DNA of 64,000 nucleotides, from the NCBI GenBank assembly GCA_963766175.1, contig CAVXZE010000012.1:124001-188000 (forward strand). The letters are read 5' to 3'. Numbering within the stretch: position 1 is the first letter of the stretch; each line of letters opens with the position of its first letter. This document shows positions 36,351 to 44,635 of the stretch, in pieces. The notes under the pieces are model-generated. The model was given only the letters and a program-made list of their open reading frames with translations, did not search any database and was not told the origin of the DNA. Both the position numbers and the translations under genes were made by a program. The stretch comes from CAVXZE01 sp963766175. GTDB taxonomy: Bacteria > Myxococcota_A > UBA9160 > UBA6930.

Positions 36351-37331
36351 TCACGAGACCTGAAGAACGATCTTGCCGAAATGCTGGCTGGCCTTCATGA
36401 CCCGATGGGCCTCGGCCACCCGCTCGAGGGGGAGGACGCGATCCACGATGGGTCGCACCCGGCCGTCGGCGAGGGCGTCCCCGAAGCGGCGGGAGAAGGC
36501 GGCGGTCAGCTTCGCCTTCTCCTCCGCGGGCCGAGCCCGCAGGGTCGAGCCAATCAGCTGGATGCGTCGGGTGAGGAGGGAGGCGAGGTTCAACTCGGCC
36601 CGGGCTCCTCCCATCAGGCCGATCAGAATCAGACAGCCACCGGTCCGCAGGGCCGCGAGGTTCCGCTCCAGGTAGTCCGCCCCGATCGAGTCGAGCACCA
36701 GGTCCACACCGTGGCCGCCGGTGGCGTCCTTGGCCTCCGCCACGAAATCCCCGCTCCGGTAGTTCACCGCCACGTCGGCGCCGAGCACCCGGCAGCGCCG
36801 GCACTTTTCGTCGCTCCCGGCAGTCACGACGATGACACCGCCGGCAGCTTTGACCAGCTGGATGGCGGCGGTTCCGATCCCGCTCCCACCCCCGTGAACC
36901 AGCGCGGTCTGGCCGCCCGCAAAGCCGGCAATCTGGAAGAGATTGAGAAAGACGGTGAGAAAGACCTCGGGGACTGCGGCGGCCTCCTCCCAGCCGAGCC
37001 GATCGGGGACGCGCAGCGCAGATCCCGCCGGAACCGCGACCTCCTCCGCGTACCCGCCACCACTGAGCAGCGCCATGGCGCGATCGCCGGGCGCCCAGCC
37101 CTCCACCCGGCCGCCCACCTCGATCACCTCCCCGGAGCATTCCAGGCCGAGGATGGACGAGGCGCCGGGCGGAGGGGGATAGAGCCCCTGCCTCTGCAGC
37201 AGGTCGGCGCGGTTGATGGCAGCTGCGGCCACGCGGATACGCAGATCACCTGACTCGAGCTCTGGCGAAGCGACCTCAGCGATCCGGAGGACCGACTCGT
37301 CACCGGGCTCGTCGTAGACGACGGCCTTCAT
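36351..37331 (-). CDS. NAD(P)H:quinone oxidoreductase (zinc-free MDR, PIG3-like)
   Basis: A 326-residue medium-chain dehydrogenase. MKAVVYDEPGDESVLRIAEV is the typical start, AAINRADLLQRQGLYPPPPGAS the PIG3-type active site, and VHGGGSGIGTAAIQLVKAAG the NADPH Rossmann loop. Zinc ligands are absent, as in quinone reductases. It reduces quinones or enones; its natural substrate is not known. It starts at ATG 37331, about 100 bases from the divergent RNase P RNA gene, and its stop may overlap the PilZ start. Confidence 0.9.
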   Translation of the reverse strand: MKAVVYDEPGDESVLRIAEVASPELESGDLRIRVAAAAINRADLLQRQGLYPPPPGASSILGLECSGEVIEVGGRVEGWAPGDRAMALLSGGGYAEEVAVPAGSALRVPDRLGWEEAAAVPEVFLTVFLNLFQIAGFAGGQTALVHGGGSGIGTAAIQLVKAAGGVIVVTAGSDEKCRRCRVLGADVAVNYRSGDFVAEAKDATGGHGVDLVLDSIGADYLERNLAALRTGGCLILIGLMGGARAELNLASLLTRRIQLIGSTLRARPAEEKAKLTAAFSRRFGDALADGRVRPIVDRVLPLERVAEAHRVMKASQHFGKIVLQVS

Positions 37332-37398
37332 GGGCACCACGCTAGCCCGCATTTCTCTCCGGGTCGCTCCGTCTGCTCCATCCGGAAATGGGAGCGAG

Positions 37399-37427
37399 TT
37401 GCAGGCTTTGCCCCCGCGGGGTAGTCT
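37399..37427 (+). promoter_or_regulatory. Promoter of the RNase P RNA gene
   Basis: TTGCAG (37399-37404) and TAGTCT (37422-37427) with exactly 17 bases between. Transcription is expected 7 bases further at 37434, which is the predicted first base of the P1 stem of the RNA. Confidence 0.65.
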
Positions 37428-37433
37428 GGCCTT

Positions 37434-37879
37434 GGCTGGAGGTGGAGGGAGGATCGCCGGTGGGCAGGTATCGCCCGCGGGAGGAAAGTCCGGGCTCCAC
37501 AGGGCAGGGAGGTCGTTAACGGCGACCCGGGGCAACCCGAGGGAAAGCGCAACAGAAACCACACCGCCGATGGCCGGTGATCCCGTGCGTCTCTGAGAGG
37601 AACGTCGGGTGAGGCACAGGTAAGGGTGAAATCGTGGGGTAAGAGCCCACGCGCGACAGCCGGGTGACCGGCGGCGGGGCAAGCCCCTCCCGGAGCAAGC
37701 TCGAATAGGGATGTCGCATCGGACTGCCCGTCCGAGTGACCTCGCATCGTGCGTGGCCCCGACGTCCGGGTGAGAGTGCTCGAGCGACGCAGCAATGCGT
37801 CGCCTAGATGAATGATCCTCACCGGCGCGGGGGCAACCCCGCACCGGGACAGAACCCGGCTTACAATCCACCTCCGGCC
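37434..37879 (+). ncRNA. rnpB: RNase P RNA (bacterial class A)
   Basis: The catalytic RNA that removes tRNA 5' leaders. The 5' arm of P1 (GGCTGGAGGTGGA, 37434-37446) pairs with TCCACCTCCGGCC (37867-37879). Conserved blocks are GAGGAAAGTCCGGGCTCC (about 37480-37500), ACAGAAACCACACCGCC, AGGTAAGGGTGAAA with GGTAAGAGCCCACG, and the 3' block ACAGAACCCGGCTTACA. The length of about 446 bases matches class A. The 3' P1 arm overlaps the last 19 bases of the opposite-strand carbamoyltransferase gene. Open frames across this region are accidental. Confidence 0.95.
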
Positions 37880-39600
37880 ACACCCGCTGCAGGGACGCCC
37901 TTGCGCACGTAGACGTCCTCGAGAATCAGGTGCTCGAGCCCCGAGGCGTAGAACATGGTCAGGGCGTCACGCGGCGAGCAGACCATGGGCTCGCCGCGGC
38001 GGTTGAGCGAGGTGTTGATCACCAGGGGGAGGCCCGTCTTCCGCTCGAACTCGGAGATCAGCCGGTGGAAGCGCGGGTTGGTCGCGCGAGTGACGACCTG
38101 GGGCCGCGCGGTCCCATCCACGTGCGTGACCTCGGGAGTGCGCTCGCGCCACTCCTGGGGCAGGTCGAAGGAGAGCGTCATGTAGGGCGACGGGTGTTTG
38201 GAGCCGAGGAAGTCCGCCGCGTACTCTTCCAGCACCGACGGGCAGAAGGGGCGCCAGCGCTCCCGGTACTTGATGCGGGAATTGATGTCGTCGGCGGTCC
38301 CGGCGACACCGGGATGACCCAGGATGCTGCGGTTGCCGAGAGCCCGCGGCCCCCACTCCATGCGACCCTGGAACCAGGCCACCACCTCACCGGCCGCTAG
38401 AAGAGACGCCGCCGTGGTCGGCGGGTCCGCGAGCCGCTGGTAGGGGATGCGCAGACCCTCGAGCTCCCGGGCGATCGAGTCGCCGTCGTAGGCGGGGCCC
38501 AGGTAGGCGTCGCGCAGCGGCTTCACAGGATCGCCGAGCTCCATCGCCGCCCAGGCCGCCGCACCGAGGGCAGTGCCCGCGTCGCCGGGCGAAGGCGGCA
38601 CGTAGAGCTCGTCGATCCAGGGGTGCTGCATCAGCCTGCGGTTCAAGACCACGTTGAGGGCCACCCCCCCAGTGAAACAGAGGCGCCGGGTATTCCGGAG
38701 CGCGGGCTCCAGGTGGTGGTCGATGAGGGCGATCGACGCTTCTTCGAGCAGCTGTTGGGCCGCAGCGGCGATGTGCACGTAGGGCTCGTCGATGGCATCG
38801 CCTTCGCGGGGCGGCCCGAAGCGCTCGACGAACTTGCGCCCGAAGACCCGGTCGCGGTGCCAGCGCTTTGCCTTCGGCGTCCACAGGTAGTCGATGTCGA
38901 GCCACAGGTCCCCGTCCCTACAAACGAGCAGGTCCGACAGGTCGATGCGGCTGGGGTCGCCGTAGGCGGCCATCCCCATCACCTTGTACTCGCCGTCGTT
39001 CACCTCGAACCCGAGGTAGTCCGTGATCGCGGCGTAGAAGAGACCCAGGGAATCGGGCCGCTGGATCTCGGAGATCGTGTCGACGCGGCCTCCGCGCGCT
39101 GAGCCGAAGAGACAGGTCGTCAGCTCCCCGATTCCATCGATGCTCGCAACCGCGCAGTCGTCGAAGCCGGAGGCGTGCACGGTGCTCGCCACGTGGGCCA
39201 GGTGGTGCTCCACGTAGGCGATCCGCACGCGTTCCGGATCCAGGCCGAGGCCCTTCAGCGTGGGAGCCAGCTTGCCCACCCGCTTGCGGCGATTGTGGCC
39301 GGTGCGCAGCGCCGCCTTGAGCGCCTTGCCCGGCCGCCGGCCGAAATAGCGCCGCACGTGCGGCCAGAGGTTTCGGCGCAGGGCCGCGACCGACCACGGA
39401 TAGGCCACCGTGTGGACGTCCTCGGAACGCAGCCCGGCGAAGTCGAGGCACCAGCGCGCGGCATCCACGGGCAGCTCCCGCGGCGCGTGCTTGCGCCGGC
39501 AGAAGCGTTCCTGCTCTGCCGCCGCCACGACCTCGCCGTCCACCACCAGCGCCGCGGAGGGGTCGTGCCAAAAGGGGCAGGCGATGCCCAGCACGTTCAT
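37861..39600 (-). CDS. Carbamoyltransferase (NodU/CmcH/TobZ family)
   Basis: A 579-residue enzyme that uses carbamoyl phosphate and ATP to carbamoylate a hydroxyl group, usually of a sugar or natural product. The N-terminal Kae1-like domain has GIACPFWHDPSAALVVDG and VEHHLAHVASTVHASGFDD (iron and carbamoyl-adenylate site); the C-terminal half has GRMEWGPRALGNRSILGHP and INTSLNRRGEPMVCSP. ATG 39600 is preferred to one four codons upstream because MNVLGIAC begins the family alignment. No glycosyltransferase or antibiotic cluster is adjacent, so the acceptor is unknown. Confidence 0.88.
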   Translation of the reverse strand: MNVLGIACPFWHDPSAALVVDGEVVAAAEQERFCRRKHAPRELPVDAARWCLDFAGLRSEDVHTVAYPWSVAALRRNLWPHVRRYFGRRPGKALKAALRTGHNRRKRVGKLAPTLKGLGLDPERVRIAYVEHHLAHVASTVHASGFDDCAVASIDGIGELTTCLFGSARGGRVDTISEIQRPDSLGLFYAAITDYLGFEVNDGEYKVMGMAAYGDPSRIDLSDLLVCRDGDLWLDIDYLWTPKAKRWHRDRVFGRKFVERFGPPREGDAIDEPYVHIAAAAQQLLEEASIALIDHHLEPALRNTRRLCFTGGVALNVVLNRRLMQHPWIDELYVPPSPGDAGTALGAAAWAAMELGDPVKPLRDAYLGPAYDGDSIARELEGLRIPYQRLADPPTTAASLLAAGEVVAWFQGRMEWGPRALGNRSILGHPGVAGTADDINSRIKYRERWRPFCPSVLEEYAADFLGSKHPSPYMTLSFDLPQEWRERTPEVTHVDGTARPQVVTRATNPRFHRLISEFERKTGLPLVINTSLNRRGEPMVCSPRDALTMFYASGLEHLILEDVYVRKGVPAAGVAGGGL

Positions 39601-39657
39601 ACGAGCGAGCATAGCGATCGCCTTGGCTGCGGGCTGGACGCGATCCCGGTGCCCCGC

Positions 39658-40749
39658 TCAGGTTTCCAGCTCTCGCCGGTAGCAACGGACCCGGGAGCGG
39701 CGCTCCGCATCGTAGCTTCGCCACTTCGCCGGGGGAATCTCTTCCTGGGCCGCCGCGCGGAAGCCATTTCGCTCGAAGAAGGCCCCGACTCGTTCGGAGG
39801 TGGTGCAGGCATAGACCTGGGAGAGACCCAGCTCGCGGGCCCAGGAGCAGGCGAAGCCCACCAGTGATCCACCCACCCCCTCGCCCAGGAACCGAGTCAG
39901 CGTATACAGGCAGGCAATCTCACCCGATCTTTCCTCTCCACCGGGTAGCAGTGCGCCGATCCCCGCCAGGTGGCGATCCTCCACGAAGGCCCCGAACCCC
40001 GAGGCCAGGACCGCATCCACGTCTTCCCCGGATCGCTCCACCAGGTATCCCTCCTCGACACCGCGGTGAATCAGGTCGTGAGCGGCATCGAAGTCGTCGA
40101 TCCCGAGCCGGCGGACGCTCATGTAGCGGTCGCGCGTGAAGAGAGTCCCCGAACCGGCGTAGGTGAAGAGCTCTTCGGCGAGCCCCTCGGCGGAGCAGAG
40201 GTTCACAGCCGGCAGGCCTGCCTCGAGCATGGCCGAGACCTCCCCCCAGAGCTCGACGCGATCCGTGTTCACCAGACCGCCCCCTTCTCCCTCGAGCAGG
40301 GAGTGGAGCTCGGCCAGGTGCAGGAACGACTGCCGGTTCCCGGTCGCAGCGCGCAATCCGCCTCGCCGATCGATCCAGACCAGCTTGAAGACCCCCAGCT
40401 TGACGGCGAGCTCGCGACAGCCGGCGGCGAAGCGATCCCGGCGCGAAAGGACGATCCCCAGCCGAGGCCACCCGCGAAGACGCCGCCACACCTCCCCCTC
40501 CAGGCGGGGCTGCTCCGCGGAGACGACGCACCCCGCGAGGTGCTCCTCGAGAGCTGCTGCATCCGGGGAGAGCAGCAGCACTCGCGATCCACCCTCTTGC
40601 AGATCGTCGAGCACCGGACGAATCCGTGCGAAGGCTTCCCTTTCCTCGGCCGGTAGGGCAATGGCCAAGGTCCTGCTGCGGAACTCGCGCAAGTAGAACT
40701 CGCGCTCGGAGAACGGCACGGGCAGGGGAGCGGGAGGGGTTGAATCCAT
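39658..40749 (-). CDS. N-acetylglutamate-synthase-like protein (kinase-like domain plus GNAT)
   Basis: A 363-residue protein with the layout of ArgA-type N-acetylglutamate synthases. Residues about 10-215 resemble the amino-acid-kinase domain that binds arginine (FYLREFRSRTLAIALP, LLLSPDAAALEEHLAG, VNTDRVELWGEVSAMLEAGLPAVNL); residues about 225-363 form a GNAT acetyltransferase (IACLYTLTRFLGEGVGGSLVGFA, then ERNGFRAAA) with the acetyl-CoA loop. It would acetylate glutamate, the first step of arginine synthesis. No other arg gene is nearby, so the identification should be taken as probable. Start ATG 40749 (MDSTPPAPLPVPFSEREFYL). Confidence 0.78.
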   Translation of the reverse strand: MDSTPPAPLPVPFSEREFYLREFRSRTLAIALPAEEREAFARIRPVLDDLQEGGSRVLLLSPDAAALEEHLAGCVVSAEQPRLEGEVWRRLRGWPRLGIVLSRRDRFAAGCRELAVKLGVFKLVWIDRRGGLRAATGNRQSFLHLAELHSLLEGEGGGLVNTDRVELWGEVSAMLEAGLPAVNLCSAEGLAEELFTYAGSGTLFTRDRYMSVRRLGIDDFDAAHDLIHRGVEEGYLVERSGEDVDAVLASGFGAFVEDRHLAGIGALLPGGEERSGEIACLYTLTRFLGEGVGGSLVGFACSWARELGLSQVYACTTSERVGAFFERNGFRAAAQEEIPPAKWRSYDAERRSRVRCYRRELET

Positions 40750-40812
40750 GCAATGGATTGTCGCGGATCGATCGGGATCCCGGTACGGTGGGCTCTGAAA
40801 AGCACCGCGACC

Positions 40813-41244
40813 ATGGCCTGTCCCGGACCTGCTGCTTCCAGGGAGGGCACACCCATACGGATCCTGCACCTCGCACTGCTCCTGCTCCTCGGCTGCACGG
40901 TCCCGACGATGGGGCTGGGCCCCGAACCTGACCCCGAGGCCGGCCTCCCCCTCGGGCGCTCGGAGCACATGCGGTCCGGGAGCTTCACCTACCGGCTGGG
41001 AGAGGTCGAACGGAATGGGAGCCGTCTTCGAGTCGCCGTCCGCTTCAGCAACGGAACCCACCGCAGCTACGGCAATGTCATGCTCCGCGTGATTCTCTAC
41101 GGGGAGGGAGGGGAGATCCGCGCAGTCCGCCTGCCCGCCGGAGCGATACTGGCCGAGCAGACCAGACCCCTGGTGGCACGGTTCGACGACGTCACCTTTC
41201 CGGTCGAGGATGTCACACTCGAACTGATCTACGCGCTCCCGTGA
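40813..41244 (+). CDS. Small lipoprotein of unknown function
   Basis: An open frame with a lipoprotein signal (ILHLALLLLLGC) and a mature part of about 110 residues predicted as beta strands (GSFTYRLGEVERNGSRLRVAVRFSN, then VMLRVILYGEGGEIRAVRL). The first ATG in frame is 40813, but it has no ribosome site and adds 14 odd residues before the signal. GGGAGGG (40841-40847) precedes an ATA codon at 40855, which would give a clean 14-residue signal; an ATA start is rare. The fold resembles small FxLYD-like beta-sandwich lipoproteins, without proof. Confidence 0.6.
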   Translation: MACPGPAASREGTPIRILHLALLLLLGCTVPTMGLGPEPDPEAGLPLGRSEHMRSGSFTYRLGEVERNGSRLRVAVRFSNGTHRSYGNVMLRVILYGEGGEIRAVRLPAGAILAEQTRPLVARFDDVTFPVEDVTLELIYALP

Positions 41245-41794
41245 TCAAGCCCCCACGGGGTTCGACCACGGGTGGATGGACTTGCGCCTACGCTGCCGAT
41301 CTCGCACTCGCTGCCTGTCTCCGACGAGTCCCCAGAGAAAACCAGCGATGTGCGCTCCGTCGCTTGGGACTCGCATCGTTCAGTCGATACGTGAACCGTG
41401 GCGATTTCGACACGATATCCCTGTGTCCCGTGGGGACGCAGGAAAAACGCGGAGTTCTACGCCTCGATTGGTCATCGAAGCGAAAAAAAGCTGGAAAATC
41501 CGGGGCAGACATTAGAAGATATCTCGCCGCTCCGTAGCCCCCCGAACAATCGGCAGCCGGCGGGCGTCTTACCGATGGACGCCGGAAGGTATCTCCCGCA
41601 GCTCCAGCGGGGGGTCGTTCAGATTGGTCGGAACCGGATGAGAAGCTCGAACGCCCCGGACTCACGAGGGACTGACACGGAGATTGATCAGCGCGCCCAG
41701 TAACGAAGTTTGAAACCGAACCCCTGCGGACGGTATCCGATTCTGGGGTGCGCAGTTTCACCCGGAAGATCCGGGGAGAACAAAGAGGTAGGTA
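41245..41794 (+). other. 550-base gene-free stretch upstream of the sigma factor
   Basis: No convincing coding sequence, RNA gene or repeat was seen. A short frame (41241-41537) lacks a ribosome site. The region holds a 6-bp GC hairpin with a 9-base loop (GGCGTC/GACGCC near 41563-41585) and is somewhat less GC-rich than its flanks; it probably carries the sigma gene's promoter and a long leader. Confidence 0.4.
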
Positions 41795-43174
41795 GTGAAG
41801 TTCGAGGAACGGTACCGAGCAGCGACTCGAGCAGAGTCCCCGCGGCGAGCGCGCGGCAGCGCACCCGTGGTACCCGCTGAGGACATCGATGCGGCCAAGG
41901 AACGCCGGCCCCTCGAGTCCTACTTCCAGGAGATCGGTGGCACCCGGACCCTGAAGCGCGAGGAAGAGGTCATCCTCGCCAAGGATCTCGAAGCTGCGAC
42001 GGTTCGACTCCGCGAGGCGCTCTACGCCGTGCCCTGCTCGGCGCGCCACGTGGTCGCGCGCTGGGACGGTCTGCGTGCGCTCTCGCACACGGGCGCCAAG
42101 CTCTCCGAGTCGGCCGGAGACGAAGAGACCGGTGAGGTCGCGACCCGGGTGGAGCGTTCCGTGCAGAGGCTCCGCCGCCGTCTCCGACGGCGCGAAAGGC
42201 TCCTGGAGGAGGGAGGCACGAACGCGGCGCTCCGGCGAATCGACGCTGCGATCAGCCGAGATCTGCTCGACGCTCAGCTCTCCCTGGTGCTGCTGGCCGA
42301 GCTCCGGGAGCGGGTCGTGCGCATCGCCCGCGAGATGCGGCAGAGCCGGCGTGGGACGCGCAGGCTCAGCGCCCTGGAGGCCGAGGCGGGACTTCCCAAG
42401 CAGCCCCTGCTAGAGCGCTGCGAGGTGGTGGAAGAGGCCCACGAGCACATGAGCGCAATCAAGAACCGCTTCATCGAGCACAACCTCAAGCTCGTGGTCG
42501 CCATCGCCAAGGACTACCGGAACCTCGGCCTGTCCTTTCCGGACCTCATCCAGGAGGGAAACCTCGGCCTGATTCGAGCCGTGGAGAAGTTCGACCACCG
42601 GCGGGGATTCAAGTTCTCGACCTATGCGGTCTGGTGGATCCGGCAAGCGCTGGTGCGCGCGATCCAGAATCACTCGCGGACCATCCGACTGCCTTCACAT
42701 GTCCACGACAGGCTGCAGCGCAGTCAGCGGGTGAGAGCGGAGCTGACCGGCAAGCTCGGGCGAGAGCCGACCCCTCAGGAGCTGGCGCCCGCGCTCGGCA
42801 CCGACGCCGATGCCCTGGAGGCCCTGGACCGCTTCTCGCGGGAGGCCATCTCCCTCGAGTCTTCGGTGGCGGGCACGGAGAAGCGGCTGGAGGACTTCGT
42901 GCCGGACCCGGGCTCGGAAGCACCGGACGGCGGGATCGACGACGACCGCATGCGCATCGGGGTGGGTCACCTGATCGGAAACCTGACGGACCGTGAGCAG
43001 CTCATCCTGCGCCTCCGCTACGGGCTGAGTGGCGAGGAGGAGCACACTCTCGAGCAGATCGGCCAGTCGCTGGGCCTGTCCCGGGAGCGGGTGCGCCAGC
43101 TCGAGGCGCGGGCTCTGAAGAAGCTCCGCGACACCATGCCGGCCCAACGCCTGCACCCGGTCCTGGAGCCGTAG
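41795..43174 (+). CDS. Sigma-70 family (RpoD/RpoS-type) RNA polymerase sigma factor
   Basis: A 459-residue sigma factor with region 1.2 (RPLESYFQEIGGTRTLKREEEVILAKDLE), a long helical non-conserved region of about 130 residues (RLRRRLRRRERLLEEGG), region 2 (NLKLVVAIAKDYRNLGLSFPDLIQEGNLGLIRAVEKFD, GFKFSTYAVWWIRQALVRAI), region 3 and region 4 (LGLSRERVRQLEARALKKLR). It lacks the acidic region 1.1 of a main RpoD, so it is probably a group 2 alternative factor. GTG 41795 follows AAAGAGGTA. Confidence 0.92.
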   Translation: MKFEERYRAATRAESPRRARGSAPVVPAEDIDAAKERRPLESYFQEIGGTRTLKREEEVILAKDLEAATVRLREALYAVPCSARHVVARWDGLRALSHTGAKLSESAGDEETGEVATRVERSVQRLRRRLRRRERLLEEGGTNAALRRIDAAISRDLLDAQLSLVLLAELRERVVRIAREMRQSRRGTRRLSALEAEAGLPKQPLLERCEVVEEAHEHMSAIKNRFIEHNLKLVVAIAKDYRNLGLSFPDLIQEGNLGLIRAVEKFDHRRGFKFSTYAVWWIRQALVRAIQNHSRTIRLPSHVHDRLQRSQRVRAELTGKLGREPTPQELAPALGTDADALEALDRFSREAISLESSVAGTEKRLEDFVPDPGSEAPDGGIDDDRMRIGVGHLIGNLTDREQLILRLRYGLSGEEEHTLEQIGQSLGLSRERVRQLEARALKKLRDTMPAQRLHPVLEP

Positions 43175-43251
43175 CTTGCATTTCTCACCAGCTCGCTGCT
43201 GCGGCCGCCGATAGCACCGCATCTTCGCGGCTTCGGAGTCACCCGCCGACC

Positions 43252-43863
43252 ATGGAAATCGCCTGTCTCGACCTGGAAGGGGTTTTGATCCCCGAAATCT
43301 GGATCAACTTCGCCGAACGCACCGGAATCGAGGAGCTTCGCCTCACCACCCGGGACGTTCCCGACTACGACGCGCTGATGACCCGGCGCCTCTCGATCCT
43401 GGCGGAAAACGACCTGGGGCTCGCGGACATCCAGGAGGTGATCGGCGGGATGGCACCGCTCCCCGGGGCCAGGGAGTTTCTCGACTGGCTACGGGAGCGG
43501 GCTCAGGTGGTGATTCTCTCGGACACCTTCTACCAGTTCGCGGCTCCGCTGATGCGACAGCTCGGCTGGCCCACGCTCTTGTGCCACCGGCTGGAGATCG
43601 GAGAGGGCGGACGGGTCACGAACTACCACCTGCGCCAGAAGGACGGAAAGAGGCAGGCCGTCAAGGCCTTCCACCAGCTGAACTTTCACGTCATCGCCGC
43701 CGGGGATTCCTACAACGACACCACGATGCTGTCAGAGGCCGATGCGGGCATCCTGTTCCGGCCGCCGGACAACGTCATCGAGGAGTTTCCGCAGTTCCCC
43801 GTGACCCGCACCTATGACGAGCTGCGCAGCGAGTTCCAGCGCGCCATCGAGTCCCTGGAGTAG
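43252..43863 (+). CDS. thrH: Phosphoserine phosphatase/homoserine phosphotransferase ThrH
   Basis: A 203-residue HAD-family enzyme. MEIACLDLEGVLIPEIWINFA is the ThrH signature: the nucleophile Asp7 and Glu9 in DLEG. The motif II Ser is in VVILSDTFYQF, the Lys in RQKDGKRQAVK, and motif IV is AAGDSYNDTTMLSEADAG. ThrH dephosphorylates phosphoserine and can move the phosphate to homoserine. Its length is that of the Pseudomonas enzyme. It follows the sigma factor by 77 bases. Confidence 0.93.
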   Translation: MEIACLDLEGVLIPEIWINFAERTGIEELRLTTRDVPDYDALMTRRLSILAENDLGLADIQEVIGGMAPLPGAREFLDWLRERAQVVILSDTFYQFAAPLMRQLGWPTLLCHRLEIGEGGRVTNYHLRQKDGKRQAVKAFHQLNFHVIAAGDSYNDTTMLSEADAGILFRPPDNVIEEFPQFPVTRTYDELRSEFQRAIESLE

Positions 43864-43895
43864 AGGCGGAGCCTCGTCCTCCAGCACCGACCGGC

Positions 43896-44579
43896 TCAGG
43901 GCTTCTTGAGCGCCGCTGCTGGCAGGAAGAGATCGATGCGGGTTCCGCGTCGCTGGAGCTCCGCGGCGGCGCGGCCACCCATCCGTCGCAGCACCGCGTC
44001 TGCGACACGGATGGCCAGCTCCCGCCCCCTGGGCGTCGATCCGCGTCGAAGCTCGTCGAGATCCACCTGGCGTCCATCGTCGCTCACCGACAGGATCACC
44101 CTGCGCCCCTGGTGCTTCGCAGAGACGCGAACCCGCCCGTTGGGAGCTGCTGCGTCCAAGGACCCGTGAACCAGCGTCAGCAGCAGGTGATAGAGAGCGT
44201 CGGGATCGACCCGGACATCCGGAAGCTTCCGCCCCCGCGCGATCGAGAGCGTCGCACCTCCGGTTCGGCGGTCCTTCAGCGCTCGGGTCAGCGCCATCAG
44301 CACCTCGGCCGGAGAGACCCGGACGCGGGCGAGGGTGGCCCCAGCGAGCAGCGGTCGAACCTGGGCGAGGAGCGCACCGGCTCGGGCCGCCAGATCCTCG
44401 ACATCCCTGGAGACGGAGAGGCGTTCGGTCTCGGCGATGTCGTTGGCGAGCAGATGGGCGGAGAGGCGCACCGCGGCCAGGAGGTTCCCGACGTCGTGAC
44501 ACAGCGCGCGGACCAGATCCTGGGGAGACAGCTCCGCTCCGGAGCTACCCCGCGATCTGACGCGTGTCTGGACCGCCAC
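43896..44579 (-). CDS. Soluble histidine-kinase-like protein with degenerate ATP site
   Basis: A 227-residue protein without sensor or membrane part, starting at GTG 44579. Residues about 20-75 look like a dimerisation/phosphoacceptor helix pair with HDVGNLLAAVRLSAHLL (His28). The second half resembles an HATPase_c domain: DALYHLLLTLVHGSLDAAAPNGRVRVS, and VILSVSDDGRQVD for the G1 box. The N-box Asn that binds magnesium is replaced by Gly, and the G2 box is absent. The protein may therefore be a ChpT-like phosphotransferase or an inactive scaffold. No response regulator is adjacent. Confidence 0.68.
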   Translation of the reverse strand: MAVQTRVRSRGSSGAELSPQDLVRALCHDVGNLLAAVRLSAHLLANDIAETERLSVSRDVEDLAARAGALLAQVRPLLAGATLARVRVSPAEVLMALTRALKDRRTGGATLSIARGRKLPDVRVDPDALYHLLLTLVHGSLDAAAPNGRVRVSAKHQGRRVILSVSDDGRQVDLDELRRGSTPRGRELAIRVADAVLRRMGGRAAAELQRRGTRIDLFLPAAALKKP

Positions 44580-44635
44580 CAGAGGGAATCATACCCGTTT
44601 AGGGTTAGTTGATCTCTACCTCCGGAAAAGTCCGA

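Noticed and set aside
37328..37822. Open frames across the RNase P RNA region
   Set aside because: The conserved RNase P sequence blocks and the P1 pairing explain the region; the protein frames show no homology.
37861..40749. Natural-product gene cluster around the carbamoyltransferase
   Set aside because: Neighbours are RNase P RNA, an N-acetylglutamate-synthase-like gene and unrelated genes; no synthase or glycosyltransferase is present.
41241..41537. 98-residue open frame after the small lipoprotein gene
   Set aside because: No ribosome site, overlapping start and no recognisable composition; treated as intergenic.
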